Below are positions 7,367 to 13,082 of a stretch of DNA of 17,949 nucleotides, piece after piece. The notes below the pieces were generated by a model, which saw only the letters and a list, made by a program, of their open reading frames with translations, made no database searches and was not told where the DNA came from. The translations under genes were made by a program, and so were the position numbers. The stretch is taken from the NCBI GenBank assembly GCA_016218905.1, contig JACRCS010000772.1, positions 1 through 17,949 on the forward strand. The letters are read 5' to 3'. Source of the stretch: Deltaproteobacteria bacterium (lineage in GTDB: Bacteria > Desulfobacterota_C > Deferrisomatia > Deferrisomatales > JACRMM01). Within the stretch, counting starts at the first letter, position 1, and each line of letters opens with the position of its first letter.

Positions 7367-7370
7367 CTCG

Positions 7371-7865
7371 ATGCGCCGGGCCCTGGGTCTCCTCGCCGTG
7401 CTGCTGCCGCTTCTTGCAGGCGCGGTCGCCGTAGGGGACCAGGCGCCGGAGTTTCGCCTGAAGGACCTGGAGGGCAGAGAACGGAGCCTCTCGGACCTCC
7501 GGGAGGGAGGAGCGATCGTACTCGACTTCGGGAGCGTCTACTGCGCGAGTTGCCAGGAGGTGCTCCGGAGGCTTGAGGCGCTGCGCCGCGAACAGAAACC
7601 AGGAGGGCCGCGGGTGGCAGTGGTGAACGTGGACCCGCCTTGGGCGGAGAAGGTCATCCAGTCGGTGATGAAGGGGCTGCGCGCCGGCTATCCCGTGGTG
7701 CGCGATCTCGACGGAACGACCGCCGACGCATACGGGGTGAAGCAGATCCCTCATCTGGTGGCAGTGGACGCCGAGGGGATCATCCGTGCCGTCCACGAGG
7801 GGCTTCCGGCGAACCTGGAACAAGCCCTCCAACTCGACGCACTGGGAGCGCCAGAAAGGAAATGA
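7371..7865 (+). CDS. TlpA/ResA-type exported thioredoxin
   Basis: The 164-residue protein has a short signal peptide (LGLLAVLLPLLAGAVAVG) and then the typical TlpA/AhpC-TSA start GDQAPEFRLKDLEGRERSLS. The active site is DFGSVYCASCQEVL, with C58 and C61. Family members are periplasmic reductants involved in cytochrome c maturation or general thiol supply. YGVKQIPHLVAVDAEG contains the cis-Pro loop. It begins four bases after the preceding stop with little ribosome-site signal (translational coupling likely), and its TGA overlaps an ATG four bases before the next small gene. It differs in subfamily from the two GCKPC thioredoxins. Confidence 0.92.
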   Translation: MRRALGLLAVLLPLLAGAVAVGDQAPEFRLKDLEGRERSLSDLREGGAIVLDFGSVYCASCQEVLRRLEALRREQKPGGPRVAVVNVDPPWAEKVIQSVMKGLRAGYPVVRDLDGTTADAYGVKQIPHLVAVDAEGIIRAVHEGLPANLEQALQLDALGAPERK

Positions 7866-7868
7866 ACG

Positions 7869-8033
7869 ATGCCGCACGTGGTGAGCCTGAGCGACGCCGA
7901 CTGGGGGGAGGTCCGAGTGATCTTGATGGACAAGGACGGGAAGGCGGCCTTGCAGTTTCTGAAGGAGAAGGTCGTTCGGCCCATTGAGCAGAGCCTGAGC
8001 AAGGGCATGGACGTGAGCAAGGGACACGTGTAG
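7869..8033 (+). CDS. Small conserved-looking protein, 54 residues, function unknown
   Basis: It begins MPHVVSLSDADWGEVRVILM and ends KGMDVSKGHV. AAAGGAAA sits six to thirteen bases before the ATG, and the gene starts four bases after the preceding stop, so it is likely translated. It has no cysteine, membrane segment or signal peptide. The pattern is a single amphipathic helical unit (ILMDKDGKAALQFLKEKVV). A similar unit occurs in the 47-residue protein at 10784-10927 (CLADRNAEEAFRLLKALAEK), suggesting two members of one small family in this island. I do not recognise a function. Confidence 0.62.
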   Translation: MPHVVSLSDADWGEVRVILMDKDGKAALQFLKEKVVRPIEQSLSKGMDVSKGHV

Positions 8034-8089
8034 GGCTGCTGGGTCCTGCCCTGCCCTCGTCGGTCTCACCCGTCTTGGGCTGCCCGACG

Positions 8090-8108
8090 CGGTCACCTCC
8101 TGTGACCG
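8090..8108 (+). promoter_or_regulatory. Hairpin whose loop is complementary to the next gene's ribosome site
   Basis: CGGTCAC (8090-8096), loop CTCCT, GTGACCG (8102-8108): a perfect 7-bp hairpin. The stretch CCTCCTG (8096-8102) is exactly complementary to CAGGAGG (8150-8156), the Shine-Dalgarno of the thioredoxin gene at 8162. This could be a simple RNA switch or only a 3'-end hairpin for the upstream genes. There is no T-run for intrinsic termination. Confidence 0.35.
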
Positions 8109-8161
8109 TCCATGGGCCCGCGGGGCACACCCCATCCGGGGGATGATGCCAGGAGGCTGGG

Positions 8162-8548
8162 ATGCTGGGAGGTAAGAGCCGAATCCTCGGAGCGGCAGTC
8201 ATAGGACTCGCCCTCCTCTGCGCCGGGTGGAGTCATGCGGCCGACCCGCTGGGCGACCAGGCCCGTCAGGCGAAGAAGCCGTTCGTGGTGGACTTCGGCA
8301 TGACCCGGTGCGGCCAGTGCATCGAGCAGGGCAAGGTCATGGACCGGCTCAAGACCACCCTCGGTGACCGGTTGCTCACGCGGTTCGTCCACATCGGCAA
8401 GGAGGAGGAACTGGCCGACGCGTACAAGGTGCTCCTCATCCCGACCATCGTGATCTTCGACACCCGAGGGAAGGAGGTCTTCCGCAACGTCGGGCTCATG
8501 TCCTACGACGTCCTGACGGGCAAGTTGAAGGAACTGAAGCTCCTGTAA
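8162..8548 (+). CDS. Exported thioredoxin-family protein (CGQC)
   Basis: The 128-residue product has a signal peptide (ILGAAVIGLALLCAGWSHAA). Its thioredoxin fold is PFVVDFGMTRCGQCIEQGKV with C50 and C53, and YKVLLIPTIVIFDTRGKEVF in the cis-Pro and beta-4 region. The AGGAGG ribosome site is five bases before the ATG. It sits 28 bases before the CcdA-like gene, so it is the natural periplasmic electron acceptor of that membrane protein. It resembles DsbD C-terminal domain-like thioredoxins in bacteria where that domain and the membrane part are separate genes. It is preceded by a 128-base gap containing the hairpin at 8090. Confidence 0.9.
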   Translation: MLGGKSRILGAAVIGLALLCAGWSHAADPLGDQARQAKKPFVVDFGMTRCGQCIEQGKVMDRLKTTLGDRLLTRFVHIGKEEELADAYKVLLIPTIVIFDTRGKEVFRNVGLMSYDVLTGKLKELKLL

Positions 8549-8576
8549 CGCTGCCCAACCTCTTGGGGACCGGAGA

Positions 8577-9284
8577 ATGCACATGCCCTTCCAGGGACTG
8601 CTCGACAACGCCCAGACCCTCATCACCACGAACCCCTGGCTCGCCTTCGTTGCGGTATTCATCGGAGGGGCATTCACCGCTTCGAACCCCTGCGTGCTCG
8701 CCATGATCCCGCTCGTGATCGGGTTCGTGGGCGGCTACGAAGGCATCTCGGGGTGGAAGAAGTCCTTCGGCTTCTCCCTCGTCTTCGTCTTCGGGCTCGC
8801 CGTGAGCTTCACGATCATGGGGGTCATCGCCATCTCCCTGGGGCGGCTCTTCGGCGACGTGGGGAGCTTCTGGCCCTGGATCATCGCTGCGGTTTGTCTT
8901 GCCATGGCCGCGCACCTCTGGGACCTGTGGACCTTCTCCATGCCCGAGGGCCTCACCCGCCACCGGCCCAAGCACGCCGGTGCCATCGGGGCCTTCACCC
9001 TCGGGATGCTCTTTGGCCTCGTCTCGGCCCCCTGCGCCGCTCCCATCCTGGTGCTCGTACTCACCTACATCGCGTCCAAGGGAAACTTGCCTTACGGTCT
9101 CGCGCTGCTCTGGACCTACGCGGTGGGCCACTGCGTGCTGATCGTCGTGGCCGGCACGTCCATGGGCGTGGCCAAGAACCTCATCGCGTCGAAGGGCCTC
9201 GGCCGTGCGAACCTCGTCTTTAAGCGCCTGGCTGGCGTTCTGATCGCCCTGGTGGGCGTCTACATTGTCTACAACAGCATCTGA
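8577..9284 (+). CDS. ccdA: CcdA/DsbD-type transmembrane thiol-disulfide electron carrier
   Basis: The 235-residue polytopic protein has about six membrane segments. The two membrane cysteines of the CcdA/DsbD-beta family are clear: FTASNPCVLAMIPLVIGF with C39 and SAPCAAPILVLVLTY with C153. It carries electrons from cytosolic thioredoxin across the inner membrane to exported thioredoxin-fold partners, of which this island encodes several. The start may be the ATG at 8577 or the one at 8583; GGAG is better spaced for the second. The downstream small thioredoxin (9301) starts 16 bases after its stop and could be its cytosolic donor. The protein is close to full family length. Confidence 0.93.
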   Translation: MHMPFQGLLDNAQTLITTNPWLAFVAVFIGGAFTASNPCVLAMIPLVIGFVGGYEGISGWKKSFGFSLVFVFGLAVSFTIMGVIAISLGRLFGDVGSFWPWIIAAVCLAMAAHLWDLWTFSMPEGLTRHRPKHAGAIGAFTLGMLFGLVSAPCAAPILVLVLTYIASKGNLPYGLALLWTYAVGHCVLIVVAGTSMGVAKNLIASKGLGRANLVFKRLAGVLIALVGVYIVYNSI

Positions 9285-9300
9285 CAGAGGAGACTCCCCC

Positions 9301-9531
9301 ATGAAGCTCGAAGTTCTGGGCCCCGGCTGCGCCAAGTGCGGCAAGCTCTACGAAGCCACCAAGGAGGCCGTGCAGAAGGCCGGCGTGGCGGCGGAGGTCG
9401 CCAAGGTGGACGACCTGGCGCAGATCATGAAGCACGGGGTGTTGTCGACCCCGGCCCTCGTGATTGACGGCAAGGTCGCCTTCTCGGGCAAGGTGCCTTC
9501 CTCCGACGAGATCGCGCGGCTGCTCAAATGA
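9301..9531 (+). CDS. Small redox-active thioredoxin (thioredoxin_3/TM0996 type)
   Basis: The 76-residue protein begins MKLEVLGPGCAKCGKLYEAT, with CAKC at C10-C13. GVLSTPALVIDGKVAFSGKV holds the cis-proline and the typical ending of this minimal thioredoxin/glutaredoxin-like family. It lacks a signal peptide and is cytosolic. A good GAGGAG site precedes the ATG. It may reduce CcdA or the arsenate reductase. Its TGA overlaps an ATG (AAATGA) that would start the sigma factor gene if one base were restored there. Its ending (TPALVIDGKVAFSGKV) resembles that of the broken gene at 13971. Confidence 0.92.
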   Translation: MKLEVLGPGCAKCGKLYEATKEAVQKAGVAAEVAKVDDLAQIMKHGVLSTPALVIDGKVAFSGKVPSSDEIARLLK

Positions 9532-9544
9532 GCGAAGTTGCCCC

Positions 9545-10108
9545 TTGATCGAGGAACTCGCTGAAAGGCACCGCGCGGCAGTGTATGGGCGAGTGCTCCG
9601 GTGGGCGACGGACGCCTCGGAAGCGGAAGACTTGACCCAGGAGACGCTCCTTCGCGCCCACAAGCACATTGGCAGTCTCGAAGACCCGCAGGCAGCGCTC
9701 GCCTGGCTTCTGCGCATCGCCGACCGGGTCTCGATCGACCGGCTGCGCCGGAGGGATCCCCTGCGTTTTCGCGCTGACGAAGGCGAGCCGGAGGCGCTTC
9801 AACTCCCCGACCCCGCTCCGACCGTTCTGCAGATGGCCGAGCAGGAGGAGATGAGCGCCTGCACCCAGAAGTACCTGGACCGCTTGAATCCCGGTCACCG
9901 GCAGGTCCTGTGGCTCTCCGACGCCGAGGGAAGGAGTGCGAAGGAGATTGCCCAACTCCTTGGAATCTCCGAGGGAGCCGCGAAGATCCGTCTTCATCGG
10001 GCGAGGGAGAATCTCCGCGCGCTCCTCAAGGGAGCCTGCCAGTTCTCGACGGACGAACGCGGGGTCTTGGTGTGCGACCCCAAGACAGGCCCTTCGGCGG
10101 CAAGGTGA
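9545..10108 (+). CDS. Sigma-70/ECF-like RNA polymerase sigma factor with a C-terminal Cys pair
   Basis: The product is 187 residues if translation starts at the TTG at 9545. Region 2 is visible as DASEAEDLTQETLLRAHKHI with AALAWLLRIADRVSIDRLRR. Region 4 is LDRLNPGHRQVLWLSDAEGR and AKEIAQLLGISEGAAKIRLH, the helix-turn-helix that reads -35 boxes. The tail after region 4 holds two cysteines 13 residues apart, GACQFSTDERGVLVCDP, which could bind As(III) or zinc; this is inference. The ATG at 9528, overlapping the upstream stop, would give MSEVAP and then this protein only if one base were added in the C-run at 9541-9544; as written that frame stops at 9546-9548. The start is therefore uncertain. 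No anti-sigma gene is adjacent. Confidence 0.85.
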   Translation: MIEELAERHRAAVYGRVLRWATDASEAEDLTQETLLRAHKHIGSLEDPQAALAWLLRIADRVSIDRLRRRDPLRFRADEGEPEALQLPDPAPTVLQMAEQEEMSACTQKYLDRLNPGHRQVLWLSDAEGRSAKEIAQLLGISEGAAKIRLHRARENLRALLKGACQFSTDERGVLVCDPKTGPSAAR

Positions 10109-10185
10109 GAATTTCGACCGTATCGTTTCCGTAGGTCCCCTCGTCCTTGGGTGCATAGGCCCCACACTCGACGAAGGAGGACTCG

Positions 10186-10686
10186 ATGAACACGAAGGAA
10201 AAGGAACTGATCGCCATTGCAGTCTCCGTGGCCGCAGGTTGCGAGCCCTGCACTCAGCACCATGTGAAAGCCGCAAAGGAAGCCGGAGGCCAACCCAACG
10301 AGCTTCGGCAGATGGTGGAGACCGCCCTGTCCGTCCGGGAGAGAGCCACGCAGCGGATGTCGGCTGTCGCCTGGGAGGAGTTGGGGACACCAGCAGAGTT
10401 CCCGTCTTGCGATGCCTCCCTTCCGCCTTCCCAACTGGAGGCCCTCGCCTCGGCCGCCTGCGCCCTCGCCGCGAACTGTGGCGTCGGGGTGCCTGGGTTC
10501 CTGTCGGCCGCCATGACGGCTGGAGCCTCGGAGCGCGACGGTGAAGTTGCGCTCGGGATCGCCCGGCAGATCAAGAAGGTCGCGGCCGAGAAGGCGGATG
10601 AGACCGCTCGGGGCGACGGGAAGTGCACCGAGGCTCGGTCCTGCTGCTCGGCGGTCACAAGGGAAGGCTCGCCCGCCTGCTGCTGA
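10186..10686 (+). CDS. AhpD-like/carboxymuconolactone decarboxylase family protein with Cys-rich tail
   Basis: The 166-residue protein begins MNTKEKELIAIAVSVAAGCE. The AhpD-type redox motif is C19-E-P-C22, followed by H25/H26 and the helix PNELRQMVETALSVRERA. A second, degenerate CMD-like unit follows (ACALAANCGVGVPGFLSAAM), and the end is cysteine-rich (CTEARSCC and SPACC). AhpD proteins reduce peroxiredoxin or lipoyl domains through CxxC chemistry; M. tuberculosis AhpD is reduced by lipoylated SucB. That known link makes its presence next to a lipoyl carrier notable. The AAGGAGG ribosome site precedes the ATG. There is a 77-base gap from the sigma factor gene with no clear promoter. Confidence 0.88.
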   Translation: MNTKEKELIAIAVSVAAGCEPCTQHHVKAAKEAGGQPNELRQMVETALSVRERATQRMSAVAWEELGTPAEFPSCDASLPPSQLEALASAACALAANCGVGVPGFLSAAMTAGASERDGEVALGIARQIKKVAAEKADETARGDGKCTEARSCCSAVTREGSPACC

Positions 10687-10697
10687 CCGGCAGGAGG

Positions 10698-10723
10698 CCC
10701 GGGTGGGCGAAGGCTCACCCGGG
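10698..10723 (+). terminator. Strong intergenic hairpin after the CMD gene
   Basis: CCCGGGTGGGC (10698-10708), loop GAAG, GCTCACCCGGG (10713-10723): 11 pairs including one G-U. It lies 12 bases after the stop at 10686. No T-run follows, so it could be an RNA-processing or stability element rather than a terminator. Confidence 0.45.
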
Positions 10724-10783
10724 TCACTCGGCGGAGGCCATGAATGTGAAGCGATCGTGCCTCGGGGGGAGGAGGAAGATCCC

Positions 10784-10927
10784 GTGAAGAAGGATATCTC
10801 GATCCGCCTCGACACCACCGAGATGATCGCCCTGGAGCGGTGCCTGGCCGACCGCAACGCCGAGGAGGCGTTTCGTCTGCTCAAGGCCCTGGCCGAGAAG
10901 GTCCGGTACGCCCAGGCCACGTCGTGA
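10784..10927 (+). CDS. Small protein, 47 residues, function unknown
   Basis: Translation from the GTG at 10784 gives VKKDISIRLDTTEMIALERC and then LADRNAEEAFRLLKALAEK. A very strong ribosome site (GGGGGGAGGAGG) precedes the GTG. A longer frame from an ATG at 10541 overlaps the CMD gene in another frame and was rejected. It contains one cysteine and is predicted to be all helix. The middle resembles the 54-residue protein at 7869, with the same order of a short N-terminal strand, a D(T/A)xE-like segment, and a helix with alternating A/L. It lies just before the putative selenoprotein gene. I do not recognise a function. Confidence 0.62.
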   Translation: MKKDISIRLDTTEMIALERCLADRNAEEAFRLLKALAEKVRYAQATS

Positions 10928-10966
10928 AGGCCCTACTTCGAGATGAGCGGCGCTCGTCACGGGCCT
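10928..10966 (+). promoter_or_regulatory. Intergenic stem-loop before the selenoprotein gene
   Basis: AGGCCC (10928-10933) pairs with GGGCCT (10961-10966). Inside, GATGAGC (10942-10948) pairs with GCTCGTC (10952-10958) around a GGC loop with one G-U. The structure begins right at the end of the 47-residue gene and lies 67 bases before the next GTG. It may be a processing or weak termination signal. Confidence 0.3.
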
Positions 10967-11032
10967 GAGTTCTTGAAGCCAATGTAGGGTGTCAGCCGTC
11001 CGCATGAACACGCAAGGGAAGGAGGTGGTCCG

Positions 11033-11296
11033 GTGGCGAAACATACCTTCTTGCAGTTCGAGTACTCGGACGTCCTTGATGGCAAGACGCAAGAACTGTG
11101 CGCCTTGGCAGCATCGGCCGCGGCCCAGTGCTCTCACTGAACACGACGCCACTTCGCAGGTGCGAAGAAGGAAGGCGCGACGGTGGAGGAGATTCGGCAG
11201 GTTCTGGCCATGGCCATGCTGGTGGGTGCGGGGCGGATTCGCAGCTTTGTGATGGACAATCTGGAGGAAGTCGGGCTCAAGCAGGAAGGTGACTGA
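11033..11296 (+). CDS. AhpD-like selenoprotein (CxxU), UGA read as selenocysteine at codon 36
   Basis: From the GTG at 11033, with AAGGAGGTG seven bases upstream, the frame reads VAKHTFLQFEYSDVLDGKTQ, ELCALAASAAAQCSH, then TGA at 11138-11140. It continues without a stop as TRRHFAGAKKEGATVEEIRQ, VLAMAMLVGAGRIRSFVMDN and LEEVGLKQEGD to the TGA at 11294-11296, 87 residues in all. Both sides of the UGA belong to one CMD/AhpD domain. The family motif CxxC-x3-H-x2-A-x3-GAT is present as C33-S-H-U36-x3-H, so the UGA replaces exactly the second redox Cys. A hairpin fitting a bacterial SECIS follows. The complete domain, good ribosome site and intact reading argue against a pseudogene. AhpD-like selenoproteins are a known class; this one lies in an arsenic island. 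Its stop overlaps the cysteine desulfurase start. No sel genes are within the window. Confidence 0.82.
11138..11167 (+). promoter_or_regulatory. UGA codon with bacterial SECIS-like hairpin
   Basis: After UGA (11138-11140) come 11 bases and then CUUCGC-AGGU-GCGAAG (11152-11167), a perfect 6-bp stem with a four-base loop. GCC (11148-11150) and GGC (11174-11176) could extend it across an internal loop. The GGU of the loop begins after 18 intervening bases, the same spacing as the AGGUCU loop of E. coli fdhF as I recall it. This matches the bacterial SECIS consensus of a short stem with G residues in the apical loop. Confidence 0.75.
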
Positions 11297-12437
11297 GGGA
11301 GCCGTGCCCATCTACCTGGACCACAACGCGACGACCCCTCCTGACCCGAGCGTCGTCCAGGCCGTCTCGTGGGCCATGGCCGAGGTGCCGGGGAATCCAT
11401 CGACCCTCTACGGCTCTGGCCGGCGCGCCAAGGAACTCCTGGACGCGGCCCGGAGCCGGGTCGCGAAGCTCGTCGGGGCGAGAGACCCCTTCGAGGTGGT
11501 CTTCACCTCGGGTGGCACCGAGGGCGACAACCTGGCCCTTGGCGGCGTCTGCCGAGCCCTCGTGAAGAAGGGCGACCACCTGGTCACGACCATGGCGGAG
11601 CACAAGGCCGTCCTCCGGACCTGCACGGCCCTGGAGGCCCAGGGTTTCCACGTCACCTACCTCCCCGTGGACCGGCTGGGGCGCGTAGACCCCGAGGATG
11701 TCCGCCGCTCTTTGACGCCGAGAACCGTCCTCGTCTCCGTGATCCTCGCCAACAACGAGGTGGGGACCGTGAACCCCCTCTGGGGGATCTCGGCCGTCTG
11801 CCGGGAAGCCGGCGTGCTCCTCCACACCGACGGGGTGCAGGCCTGCGGCAAGCTCCCTGTGGACGTGGAGGCGCTCGGCGTCGACCTCCTCACGCTCTCC
11901 GGCCACAAGTTTCATGGGCCTCGCGGCATTGGTGCGCTTTGGGTGCGCAGCGGCACGCCCCTGGTGCCCCTCCTCCACGGGGGCACCCAGGAGCGGGGTC
12001 TCCGGCCGGGCACGGAGAACGTGCCAGGGGCCCACGGGCTCGGCGTGGCGGCTGAACTGGCCGCTGCGAGGCTCGCCGAAGCCACGACCCGAGTAGTCCG
12101 GACCCTGCGGGACCGTCTCTGGGCAGGAATTCGCGAGGCGGTTCCAGGGGTCCGTCATCACGGCGACCTGGAGGCCGGCCTCCCCAATACCCTCAACGTC
12201 TCGATCCCCGGTCGGGAGGCCGAGGCCCTGGTGCTGGCGCTCGACCGGGAAGGCGTCGAGGCGGGGACCGGCTCGGCGTGTACCACCGGCCAGACGATTC
12301 CCTCTCACGTGCTTCTGGCCATGGGCGCGCCTCCGAGGGAGGCCCGTTCCTCGCTACGGTTTAGCCTCGGACGTGACAACACGGCGGAGGAGGTCGAGGT
12401 GACCCTCGGCGCCCTGTCCCGCATCCTGGACTCATAG
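11289..12437 (+). CDS. iscS: Cysteine desulfurase (IscS/NifS class)
   Basis: The protein is 382 residues from the GTG at 11289, which overlaps the selenoprotein stop; a second GTG at 11304 (VPIYLDHNATT) is also possible. It is a PLP-dependent fold-type I enzyme. YLDHNATTPPDP is the class signature. AEHKA contains the PLP-stacking H105, SGHKFHGPRG holds the Schiff-base K207, and GTGSACTTG carries the persulfide C331. It releases sulfur from cysteine for Fe-S clusters, and related enzymes can act on selenocysteine. The context suggests sulfur supply for the Fe-S protein next door and for LipA, whose auxiliary cluster is consumed in each turnover. Selenium delivery is a weaker alternative. No iscU is adjacent. 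Confidence 0.94.
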   Translation: MTEGAVPIYLDHNATTPPDPSVVQAVSWAMAEVPGNPSTLYGSGRRAKELLDAARSRVAKLVGARDPFEVVFTSGGTEGDNLALGGVCRALVKKGDHLVTTMAEHKAVLRTCTALEAQGFHVTYLPVDRLGRVDPEDVRRSLTPRTVLVSVILANNEVGTVNPLWGISAVCREAGVLLHTDGVQACGKLPVDVEALGVDLLTLSGHKFHGPRGIGALWVRSGTPLVPLLHGGTQERGLRPGTENVPGAHGLGVAAELAAARLAEATTRVVRTLRDRLWAGIREAVPGVRHHGDLEAGLPNTLNVSIPGREAEALVLALDREGVEAGTGSACTTGQTIPSHVLLAMGAPPREARSSLRFSLGRDNTAEEVEVTLGALSRILDS

Positions 12438-12448
12438 GCCGCTCCCGT

Positions 12449-12489
12449 CCCTCCGTGGGCTACGCGGCACGGCGCCCCTCCGCGGGCTA
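12449..12489 (+). repeat. Two short direct repeats between the desulfurase and Fe-S protein genes
   Basis: CCCTCCGTGGGCTA (12449-12462) and CCCTCCGCGGGCTA (12476-12489) differ at one base and are spaced 27 bases apart. The first copy also lies inside a GCCGC/GCGGC stem (12438-12442 with 12464-12468). The second runs into the AGGAGG ribosome site of the next gene. It may be a small duplication or a regulatory site. Confidence 0.35.
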
Positions 12490-12499
12490 GGAGGTTCCC

Positions 12500-13054
12500 A
12501 TGTCCTTGGTTTCGAAGTACGAGATCACGACGGTTCTTCCCTGCATCGCCGACACCTCGAAGCTCCGCGTCATCGCGAAACTCGACGCCGACATCGCCGA
12601 GGCGCTGCCCTACCTGAACGCGACCATGAAGAAGGTCGTCTTCAACCCGGGCGGCAAGACCCTGACGTACAAGAAGGAAGGGATGTGTTTCACCTTCCAT
12701 GAGAACGGCATCACGGCCACGAAGCTCCGGGACCTACCCCATGCGCACGAGGAGCTTCAGGCTATGCTGGACCGCGTGAACGACGTGTGGGAATGCCGGG
12801 CGGAGATCACGCCCTCCTACGAGCGCGGGGTACAGCTCAACGCCCTGATGCTTTACAAAGGGCTGCCCGCCACGAACTGCAAGGAGTGCGGCGAGCCTTC
12901 CTGTCTGGCCTTCGCGGCAAAGCTCCTTTCCGGCGAGGCGTCGGTCCTGACCTGTAAGCCGCTCTTCACTTCGAAGTTCAGGGAGAAGCGCGTCGCGCTC
13001 CTGGAACTCTTGGAGGGCGCTGGCTACGAGATCCCGTCGGAGTTCCTGGCCTAG
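12500..13054 (+). CDS. Fe-S cluster protein with a C-terminal 4Fe-4S domain (CX2CX4CX16C)
   Basis: The 184-residue protein starts at an ATG preceded by AGGAGG. The C-terminal domain reads LPATNCKECGEPSCLAFAAK with C127, C130 and C135, then LTCKPL with C152. This is the 4Fe-4S domain of the PF04060 type seen in RnfB and the corrinoid iron-sulfur protein. The N-terminal region (YEITTVLPCIADTSKLRVIA, then YLNATMKKVVFNPGGKTLTY) has further cysteines at C15, C63 and C99 and is not a domain I can name. A role as a one-electron carrier is plausible, for example in supplying LipA or in reducing arsenic intermediates; this is inference. It sits between the desulfurase and the second Usp, all in one direction with individual ribosome sites. 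Confidence 0.88.
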   Translation: MSLVSKYEITTVLPCIADTSKLRVIAKLDADIAEALPYLNATMKKVVFNPGGKTLTYKKEGMCFTFHENGITATKLRDLPHAHEELQAMLDRVNDVWECRAEITPSYERGVQLNALMLYKGLPATNCKECGEPSCLAFAAKLLSGEASVLTCKPLFTSKFREKRVALLELLEGAGYEIPSEFLA

Positions 13055-13082
13055 AGAAGGCGCCGCTCCCGAGGAGGCTGCC

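Noticed and set aside
8496..9344. Long minus-strand open frame opposite ccdA
   Set aside because: Low-complexity charged translation antisense to a clear CcdA gene; no ribosome site or family motif.
10541..10783. Upstream extension of the 47-residue protein to an ATG at 10541
   Set aside because: It overlaps the CMD gene in another frame, is rich in Arg/Pro/Gly, and the GTG at 10784 has a far better ribosome site.
11033..11140. A 35-codon gene ending at TGA 11138-11140
   Set aside because: The family domain continues directly after this TGA in the same frame, and a SECIS-like hairpin follows, so it is better read as selenocysteine.
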